A DNA stretch of 64,000 nucleotides from Bacteroidales bacterium (GTDB taxonomy: Bacteria; Bacteroidota; Bacteroidia; Bacteroidales; P3): positions 62,001-126,000 of the forward strand of contig JAFXAA010000017.1 in the NCBI GenBank assembly GCA_017522105.1, read 5' to 3'. Below the pieces are notes generated by a model, which made no database searches, was not told the DNA's origin, and saw only the letters and a program-made list of their open reading frames with translations. A program made the position numbers and the translations under genes. How positions within the stretch are numbered: position 1 is the stretch's first letter; each line of letters opens with the position of its first letter. Of this stretch, positions 58,534-64,000 are shown in pieces.

Positions 58534-58631
58534 GGCTGTTCTACGGTTGTTCTACGGTTGTTTAACGGTTGTTTAACGGTTTAAACCGTAGAACAACCGT
58601 TAAACAACCGTAGAACAACCGTAGAACAGCC
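58534..58631. repeat. 98-bp near-perfect inverted repeat without loop (E5, 11-nt units)
   Basis: The left arm (58534-58582) is GGCTG followed by two TTCTACGGTTG and two TTTAACGGTTG units (period 11). The right arm (58583-58631) is its reverse complement over 49 bases except for two positions in one unit. There is no spacer between the arms. It lies between the MFS terminator and the upstream region of the giant gene. The rest of the 58311-58760 gap holds the promoter, the terminator and nothing else recognised. Confidence 0.9.
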
Positions 58632-58678
58632 GGTGCGGAGCGGTGCCGGGACGGTGGCGGGACGGTGGCGGAGAACAA

Positions 58679-58710
58679 CAAAAAAGGTTCCGCCACGATG
58701 GGAGGAACCT
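58679..58710 (-). terminator. Terminator of the MFS gene
   Basis: AGGTTCC (58685-58691) and GGAACCT (58704-58710) form a 7-bp stem; on the minus strand TTTTTTG follows. Confidence 0.75.
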
Positions 58711-58760
58711 GTGCTTGCCGCCGCCGATGCGCGGCGCACGTATGGCACCGCATCCGCAGG

Positions 58761-60074
58761 TCAGTCGACTGGGATGTCGCGATTGACGTTCTTGCTGCCC
58801 ACGAGGGCATAGAAAAGGATGTAGGCCAGCATGGCGGCCACAATCCAGTAGGAGCCCATGTAGCCTATGTGGCGCGCCACGGCGTTCTGTACGAGGGGCA
58901 TGATGCCGCCGCCCACGACCATCATCATGAAGATGCCGCTGGCCTGCTCGGTGTACTTGCCGAGGCCTTCTACCGAGAGGTTGAAGATGCAGCCCCACAT
59001 CAGCGAGGTGCAGAGGCCGCAGAGGACGAGGAAGAGGGCGCTGAGGGGCACCTGGAACATCTGGAAGCCGTCGGCCACACTGTAGCCGGGCATGGCGATG
59101 TGCGATGTGGAGGGCACGATGATGGCCACCACGATGAGCACTATGACCAGCAGGGCCACGGCGGAGAGCTGGGTGCGGGTGCTCACCTTGCCGCTGATGG
59201 CGGCGCTGGCGGCGCGGCCCACCATCATCAGGAGCCAATAGACGGCGGCCACGGCTCCGCCCACGGCGGCGCTGCCCACCGGACCCAGCGGGTCGCTGAG
59301 GTAGAAGTTGAGCTCGGCGGGAATGCCAACCTCTATGCCCACATAGAAGAAGATGGCCACGACGCCCAGCACCAAGTGGCGGAAGCTCCAGGGGCTGTAC
59401 TTGTCGCGTCCGCCGCGGATGATGCGGCTGCGCTTGGGCTCGGGGATGTCTACGAAGAGGAGCACCACGAAGGCCAGGGCGAAGACACCCATGGCGATGA
59501 AGAGCAGGGGCGCCACGTCGCTCATGGCGGTGCGGTCGGTCACGGAACCTATGAGCACGCCGACGAGCAGGGGCGTGAGGGTGCCGGTGAGCGAGTTGAG
59601 GGTGCCACCGGTCTGTATGAGCTGGTTGCCGCGGTTGCCGCCGCCACCGAGGAGGTTGAGCATCGGGTTGACGACGGTGTTGAGCATGCAGACGCAGAAG
59701 CCGCAGATGAAGGCGCCGAGGAGGTAGACCAGCAGGTTGAGCATCACGGGCTGGCCGCCGACGCTGAAGGTGGCCACATCGGCACCTACGAGGCTGGAGA
59801 GGTACTGCACGACCATGCCGGCGAAGCCCACACCGAGGGCTATGAGGGCCGTACGCTTGTAGCCTATGCGCTGCATGAGGCGTCCGGCGGGGATGCCCAT
59901 GATGGCGTAGGCCAGGAAGTTCATGAGGTTGCCGAGCATGCCCGCCCACTGGTAGCGGGTCTGCCAGATGTTGCCGAATGGAGCCGCCATATTGGTCACA
60001 AAGCTAATCATGGCGAACATGAAGAACATGGTGACGATGGCAATGATGTTGGTCTTGTTTGCGTTGGTTTTCAT
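58761..60074 (-). CDS. MFS transporter, FucP-like sugar permease family
   Basis: A 437-residue, 12-helix major-facilitator protein. The N-terminal half (MFFMFAMISFVTNMAAPFGN, YAIMGIPAGRLMQRIGYKRT with the G-x3-R loop) and second half (YVGIEVGIPAELNFYLSDP; FMMMVVGGGIMPLVQNAVA) follow the FucP/GlcP-like pattern, where the YVGIEV-type segment is characteristic. Likely substrate is a monosaccharide taken up with protons; which one is unknown. Start ATG 60074 (MKTNANKTN) is chosen because the longer in-frame start at 60101 lies in the T-run of the upstream ATP-operon terminator. No catabolic genes are adjacent. Confidence 0.85.
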   Translation of the reverse strand: MKTNANKTNIIAIVTMFFMFAMISFVTNMAAPFGNIWQTRYQWAGMLGNLMNFLAYAIMGIPAGRLMQRIGYKRTALIALGVGFAGMVVQYLSSLVGADVATFSVGGQPVMLNLLVYLLGAFICGFCVCMLNTVVNPMLNLLGGGGNRGNQLIQTGGTLNSLTGTLTPLLVGVLIGSVTDRTAMSDVAPLLFIAMGVFALAFVVLLFVDIPEPKRSRIIRGGRDKYSPWSFRHLVLGVVAIFFYVGIEVGIPAELNFYLSDPLGPVGSAAVGGAVAAVYWLLMMVGRAASAAISGKVSTRTQLSAVALLVIVLIVVAIIVPSTSHIAMPGYSVADGFQMFQVPLSALFLVLCGLCTSLMWGCIFNLSVEGLGKYTEQASGIFMMMVVGGGIMPLVQNAVARHIGYMGSYWIVAAMLAYILFYALVGSKNVNRDIPVD

Positions 60075-60086
60075 GGCTATGTACAT

Positions 60087-60121
60087 AAAAAAGGCAGACA
60101 CCCGCGCGGCGGATGTCTGCC
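60087..60121 (-). terminator. Terminator of the atp operon
   Basis: GGCAGACACCCGC (60093-60105) pairs with GCGGATGTCTGCC (60109-60121) with one mismatch; on the minus strand TTTTTTATG follows. It closes the operon after atpG. Confidence 0.88.
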
Positions 60122-60133
60122 ATCATGTTTTTT

Positions 60134-61006
60134 TTATCCTTTCAGGGCTTCGGAGCCACTGACAATCTCTATTATTTCGTTGGTGATAGAGGCTTGGCGG
60201 GCCTTGTTGTAGCTCAGACGGAGGTCTTTGAGGAGCTCGGTGGCGTTGTCGGTGGCCTTCTGCATGGCCGTCATGCGGGCACCATGTTCGGCGGCCAGCG
60301 AGTCAAGGACCATGCGGTAGAAGGTGCTGCGCAGCGTCAGCGGTATCATCTCGCGCAGGATTTCCTCCTCGGAGGGCTCGTAGATGTAGTCGTTGGCCTT
60401 CTGCTTCCCGCTCTTCGCCTTGCGCTCTCCGCCGCCCACGGGGAGCCACTGCTCGCAGCAGAGGTCCTGGGCTATGGAGTTGCGGAACTGGTTGTAGACC
60501 ACCTCCACACGGTCTATGCTCTTGTCCACGAAGGCGGTCATGAGGCTGTCGGCCAGGGTGGCCACAGCGTCGAAAGCGGGGGCGTCGAGCAGCTCGTCGT
60601 GCGAAGTCAGCGCGAGGTCCTTCTGGCGGGCGAGCATCTCGGAAGCCTTCTTGCCGATGGTGACAAGTTTCAGGATGGCGCCTTCGGAGCGCCAGTGCTC
60701 TATGCGCTGCTGCGCCAGCTTGAGGACATTGCTGTTGAAGGCGCCGCAGAGGCCTTTGTTGGAGGTGACGACCACCAGCACGACCGTATGCGCCGGACGC
60801 ACGGCATGGTAGGGCGTCAGCGCGCCGTCGCCGCTGTCGATGTCGGCGATTATCTCGTTGAGCTGTGCCGCATAGGGGCGCATACCTATGATGGCGTTCT
60901 GCGCACGGCGGAACTTGGCGGCAGAGACCATCTTCATGGCGGAGGTGATCTGCTGCGTGGAACTCACCGAGGCGATGCGCGTGCGTACTTCTTTGAGGTT
61001 TGCCAT
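60134..61006 (-). CDS. atpG: ATP synthase F1 gamma subunit
   Basis: The gamma subunit is the rotating shaft of F1. The 290-residue product shows the conserved N-terminal coiled coil MANLKEVRTRIASVSSTQQI, TSAMKMVSAAKFRRAQ, the central VVTSNKGLCGAFNSNVLK and the C-terminal helix ARMTAMQKATDNATELLKDL with YNKARQASITNEIIEIV. It starts directly after the atpA stop (adjacent bases). It is the last gene of this operon segment; beta and epsilon do not follow, as in Bacteroidetes where atpD-atpC commonly lie separately or upstream. A strong terminator follows. Confidence 0.98.
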   Translation of the reverse strand: MANLKEVRTRIASVSSTQQITSAMKMVSAAKFRRAQNAIIGMRPYAAQLNEIIADIDSGDGALTPYHAVRPAHTVVLVVVTSNKGLCGAFNSNVLKLAQQRIEHWRSEGAILKLVTIGKKASEMLARQKDLALTSHDELLDAPAFDAVATLADSLMTAFVDKSIDRVEVVYNQFRNSIAQDLCCEQWLPVGGGERKAKSGKQKANDYIYEPSEEEILREMIPLTLRSTFYRMVLDSLAAEHGARMTAMQKATDNATELLKDLRLSYNKARQASITNEIIEIVSGSEALKG

Positions 61007-62584
61007 TTACTTGTACCTTTCTGCTGTGTCGAGGGCGAGGGACTTCATGGTTGCCAGGTCGCTGTCCACAAGCTTGCCGGCGCGGAGGTTGGCCAGGATG
61101 TCGGCGTGTTCCTGCTTCATGAGGGTGAGGAAGAGGCGCTCAAAATCGCGCACCTTGTCCACGGGGACCTTCTGCAACAGGCCGTTGGTGCCGCAGAAGA
61201 TGATGGCCACCTGCTCTTCGACGGGCATGGGGCTGTACTGCGGCTGCTTGAGGATTTCCACGTTGCGTGCACCTTTGTCGAGCACCGCCTTGGTGGCAGC
61301 GTCGAGGTCGGAGCCGAATTTGGAGAAGGCCTCCAGCTCGCGGTACTGGGCCTGGTCCATCTTCAGCGTACCGGCTATCTTCTTCATGGACTTGATCTGG
61401 GCCTTGCCGCCAACGCGCGACACCGAGATACCGACGTTGATGGCCGGGCGCACACCGCTGTTGAAGAGGTTGGTCTCAAGGAATATCTGGCCGTCGGTGA
61501 TGGAGATGACGTTGGTGGGGATGTAGGCCGACACGTCGCCTGCCTGGGTCTCGATGATGGGCAGGGCAGTGAGCGAACCGCCACCTTTCACCTTGCCTTT
61601 GAGCGAGGCGGGCAGGTCGTTCATCTGGGCGGCAATAGTGTCGCTCTGGATGATGCGCGCGGCACGCTCAAGAAGGCGGCTGTGCAGGTAGAAGACGTCG
61701 CCCGGATAGGCCTCGCGTCCCGGTGGGCGACGGAGGAGCAGCGACACCTCGCGGTAGGCGACGGCCTGCTTGGAAAGGTCGTCGTAGATGACGAGGGCAT
61801 TGCGTCCCGTGTCTCGGAAGTACTCACCTATAGCCGCACCGGCAAAGGGGGCGTAGAACTGCATGGCCGCAGGGTCGGAAGCCGTGGCGGCAACGACGAT
61901 GGTGTAGTCCATGGCACCCTTCTCCTGCAGGTTCTTCACCAAGTTGGCCACGGTGCTGCCCTTCTGCCCGCAGGCCACATAGATGCAATAGACGGGGTCG
62001 CCGGCGTCATAGTTGTGGCGCTGGTTGATGATGGTGTCTATGGCTATGGCGGTCTTGCCGGTCTGGCGGTCGCCGATGATAAGCTCGCGCTGGCCGCGGC
62101 CTATGGGGATCATGGAGTCGATGGCCTTGATACCGGTCTGCAAAGGCTGCTCCACCGGCTGGCGATAGATGACGCCGGGAGCCTTGCGCTCGATGGGCAT
62201 CTCATAGAGTTCTCCTTCTATGGGGCCTTTGCCGTCAATGGGCTGGCCTATGGTGTTGATGACGCGGCCAAGGAGGCCTTCGCCCACGGGCAGCGATGCA
62301 ATGCGGCGTGTGCGCTTGACGGTGTCACCCTCGTTGACGGTGCTCACCTCGCCCAGCATGACCACACCCACATTATCCTCTTCGAGGTTCTGCACGATGC
62401 CCTGGTCGCCGGTGTCGAACTCCACAAGTTCGCCGCTCTGGGCATTGTTGAGGCCATAGACACGTGCAATGCCGTCACCGACGGTAAGCACCGTGCCCAC
62501 CTCCTCAAGCTCTACGGCGAGGTTGACGTCGGCCAACTGCTTCTTAAGTATTGCCGATACTTCGGCAGGCTTTATATCAGACAT
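61007..62584 (-). CDS. atpA: ATP synthase F1 alpha subunit
   Basis: The alpha subunit forms the alpha3beta3 head with non-catalytic nucleotide sites. The 525-residue protein is of normal length. It has the P-loop [17 protein letters not shown], the beta-barrel N-domain ([20 protein letters not shown]), the signature [20 protein letters not shown] and the helical C-domain. [20 protein letters not shown] is highly conserved. Five bases separate it from atpH, and it abuts atpG. Confidence 0.99.
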   Translation of the reverse strand: MSDIKPAEVSAILKKQLADVNLAVELEEVGTVLTVGDGIARVYGLNNAQSGELVEFDTGDQGIVQNLEEDNVGVVMLGEVSTVNEGDTVKRTRRIASLPVGEGLLGRVINTIGQPIDGKGPIEGELYEMPIERKAPGVIYRQPVEQPLQTGIKAIDSMIPIGRGQRELIIGDRQTGKTAIAIDTIINQRHNYDAGDPVYCIYVACGQKGSTVANLVKNLQEKGAMDYTIVVAATASDPAAMQFYAPFAGAAIGEYFRDTGRNALVIYDDLSKQAVAYREVSLLLRRPPGREAYPGDVFYLHSRLLERAARIIQSDTIAAQMNDLPASLKGKVKGGGSLTALPIIETQAGDVSAYIPTNVISITDGQIFLETNLFNSGVRPAINVGISVSRVGGKAQIKSMKKIAGTLKMDQAQYRELEAFSKFGSDLDAATKAVLDKGARNVEILKQPQYSPMPVEEQVAIIFCGTNGLLQKVPVDKVRDFERLFLTLMKQEHADILANLRAGKLVDSDLATMKSLALDTAERYK

Positions 62585-62589
62585 AATTA

Positions 62590-63147
62590 TTATAATTTAC
62601 TTTCATAATCATTCTTGGCAAACTCGATGCGGAGCTTGCGTATCTTGGTGCGGATGCGGGCGTCGTACATCTTGTGGTCGAACTCCAGCTTGAAGCCGCC
62701 GAGCATCTTGTGGTCGGTACGGTCATGCAGCTCCACCTCCTTGCCGGTGTAGCTGGAGACCATCTCCGTGACCATGCGCCGGGCGGTGTCGTCGATGGGC
62801 TGGTGCGTAACAAGGTCGCTGAAGACGATATTGCGGGCATCACGCCACATCTCAACATAGGCGTCGGCTATGCCGCGCAGGCTCACCGAGCGGTTTTTGC
62901 GCACAACAAAACGCAGGAAAGCCATAGTCTCGACAGAGACGTAGGACGAGAATAGTGCCTCCACAATAGACACCTTCTTGTCGAACGGAATTACGGGGTT
63001 GGCGAACACGACGCCGAGCTCACGGTTCTCCGCAGCAACCCGCGACACAAGGCGCATGTCCTCGGCCACACGGTCGGCCTGACCACGGTCAGTGGCAAGC
63101 AGGAACAACGCTTTGGCGTAGTTGGTGTTGATACGATAGTTGTTCAT
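62590..63147 (-). CDS. atpH: ATP synthase F1 delta subunit
   Basis: Delta (OSCP-like) attaches the b-subunit stator to the head of F1. The 185-residue product has the N-terminal helical domain ([20 protein letters not shown]) and the C-terminal conserved segment [20 protein letters not shown] with the expected GG turn. Like most delta subunits the middle is poorly conserved. It lies one base after the atpF stop and five before atpA, fixed within the canonical order B-E-F-H-A-G. Confidence 0.96.
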   Translation of the reverse strand: MNNYRINTNYAKALFLLATDRGQADRVAEDMRLVSRVAAENRELGVVFANPVIPFDKKVSIVEALFSSYVSVETMAFLRFVVRKNRSVSLRGIADAYVEMWRDARNIVFSDLVTHQPIDDTARRMVTEMVSSYTGKEVELHDRTDHKMLGGFKLEFDHKMYDARIRTKIRKLRIEFAKNDYESKL

Positions 63148-63148
63148 A

Positions 63149-63649
63149 TCAGTTAAGTTCCATGAGGTTCAGCTCTTTCTGGATGAGCGCATCGGCCTTG
63201 GGCTTGTCACTGAGCTCGGCACGGATAAGCTTCTCGGCAATCTCAATGCTGAGGTTGGCTATCTGGTTCTTGAGCTCGGTCATAGCCTTCATCTTCTCAT
63301 AGTTGATGTTCTCTCGTGCGGCATCTACAATGCGGTTGGCCTCATCGGTAGCTTTGGCGCGGGCCTCTTCAATAATCTGGTCGCTGGCCATACGGGCGTT
63401 GCGAAGCATTTCGTCGCGCTCCATCTTGGCCTCACGCAGCAATTCCTCGTTGTGTGCCACCAGGTGCTTCATCTCCTCGCGGGCCTTGGCGGCCTCATTG
63501 AGCGAGTTGGCGATGGCTTCTTCGCGTTTCTTCAGCGACTTCAGTATCATCGGCCAGCCGAACTTGATGAGAATGAAAGCCAGAATGCCGAAACTCAACA
63601 GCATCCAGACAAAAGTTCCTATGCCGGGGTTAATTAGAGGGTTATTCAT
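63149..63649 (-). CDS. atpF: ATP synthase Fo b subunit
   Basis: The b subunit is the peripheral stalk. The 166-residue protein has a single N-terminal membrane helix (IGTFVWMLLSFGILAFILIK, about 9-28) followed by KFGWPMILKSLKKREEAIAN and a long charged coiled coil to the C-terminus, including the AREEMKHLVAHNEELLREAK segment. It is the normal length. The gap to atpE is 72 bases, wide compared with the rest of the operon, and contains a weak hairpin GGGGCTGC/GCAGCCCC (about 63677-63698) that could adjust expression of atpE relative to the downstream genes. Confidence 0.96.
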   Translation of the reverse strand: MNNPLINPGIGTFVWMLLSFGILAFILIKFGWPMILKSLKKREEAIANSLNEAAKAREEMKHLVAHNEELLREAKMERDEMLRNARMASDQIIEEARAKATDEANRIVDAARENINYEKMKAMTELKNQIANLSIEIAEKLIRAELSDKPKADALIQKELNLMELN

Positions 63650-63721
63650 CTATGTTCTCTTTAGTCCTTTTTGTAAAGGGGCTGCCAATCGCAGCCCCTG
63701 TGGTTTCCGTGTCGATCCTTC

Positions 63722-63979
63722 TTACTTGAGGACGACGAGCAGGCAGAGCACAACGGCGAAGAAGGCAACACCTTCAACCAGAGCGGCGGCGATAATCATC
63801 GTCGAGCGGATGTCGCCACCAGCTTCGGGCTGGCGCGCCATGCCTTCCATGGCTCCCTGGCCGATTTTACCGATGCCGATACCGGCACCCACAGTGGCCA
63901 GACCTGCTCCGATGGCGGCTCCGAGGTAACCCCAGGCGATGCCTGCCACAGCCTGCAATGCAATCATTAATGATGTCAT
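63722..63979 (-). CDS. atpE: ATP synthase Fo c subunit
   Basis: The c subunit forms the rotor ring. The 85-residue protein has two membrane helices joined by the polar loop MARQPEAGGDIR. The ion-carrying glutamate lies in helix 2 (IIAAALVEGVAFFAVVL); the following residue is Gly rather than Ser/Thr and helix 1 (GAAIGAGLATVGAGIGIG) lacks the usual sodium-site glutamine pattern at that level, so a proton-type ring is likelier. The upstream gene, expected to be atpB (a subunit), is beyond the window. Confidence 0.97.
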   Translation of the reverse strand: MTSLMIALQAVAGIAWGYLGAAIGAGLATVGAGIGIGKIGQGAMEGMARQPEAGGDIRSTMIIAAALVEGVAFFAVVLCLLVVLK

Positions 63980-64000
63980 AATACTTTATTTTATGTTAGT

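Overview
The window looks like chromosome from a GC-rich member of the Bacteroidetes, most likely Bacteroidales. Four observations support this. Many genes start just after the phylum's promoter signature (-7 TAnnTTTG, usually TATCTTTG, with a -33 TTTG/TTG about 19 nt upstream). One giant surface protein ends in a type IX secretion sorting domain. Several families typical of the phylum are present (DUF3078, DUF4296, DUF6266 and a CC-motif metal protein). Small lipoproteins with lipobox cysteines are abundant. No rRNA or species marker is present, so the genus cannot be named.

Layout. 1-6.7 kb: ruvB (cut by the window edge), sufC-sufD, then a TPR/PD40/OmpA-like envelope protein coupled to an MsbA-type ABC exporter, and tRNA-Val. 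6.9-9.9 kb: five small putative lipoproteins. 10-15 kb: a tightly packed sufE-DUF59-oppC operon, an LptF/G permease and the small subunit of methylmalonyl-CoA mutase. 15.4-27.9 kb: an AddA-like helicase-nuclease, TonB, an ABC-F protein, a flavoprotein, a universal stress protein, a SAM hydrolase-like protein, DUF3078, RecX, a uracil-DNA-glycosylase-like protein, a truncated carbonic anhydrase, a cupin and a monooxygenase-fold lipoprotein. 27.9-41.8 kb: an AT-richer accessory island. 41.8-48 kb: pnp, a metal-related TonB-receptor locus and rpsO. 48.3-58.3 kb: one 3.3-thousand-residue T9SS substrate. 58.7-64 kb: an MFS sugar transporter and atpE-F-H-A-G, truncated upstream by the window edge.

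The island is the most interesting part. A minus-strand run encodes a PLD-nuclease/SNF2 helicase, an Eco57I-type DNA methyltransferase with a swappable-looking specificity half, a HEPN-like protein (R-x4-H) and a GHKL ATPase bracketed by STAS-like segments. A trypsin-like protease gene converges on it. This resembles a restriction-type defence core with extra effector-like genes. I do not recognise the five-gene combination as a named system. The operon leader holds a 110-nt imperfect hairpin. A separate AAA+/DUF4143-type ATPase gene is flanked by 57-nt direct repeats.

A second theme is short-unit repeats. Intergenic regions carry palindromic elements built from 11-nt units, two elements built from 9-nt units around a conserved 29-nt core, and 8-nt-unit arrays. 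The 8-nt type also lies inside two coding sequences of the island, apparently in frame. A 98-bp nearly perfect inverted repeat with no loop lies upstream of the giant T9SS gene.
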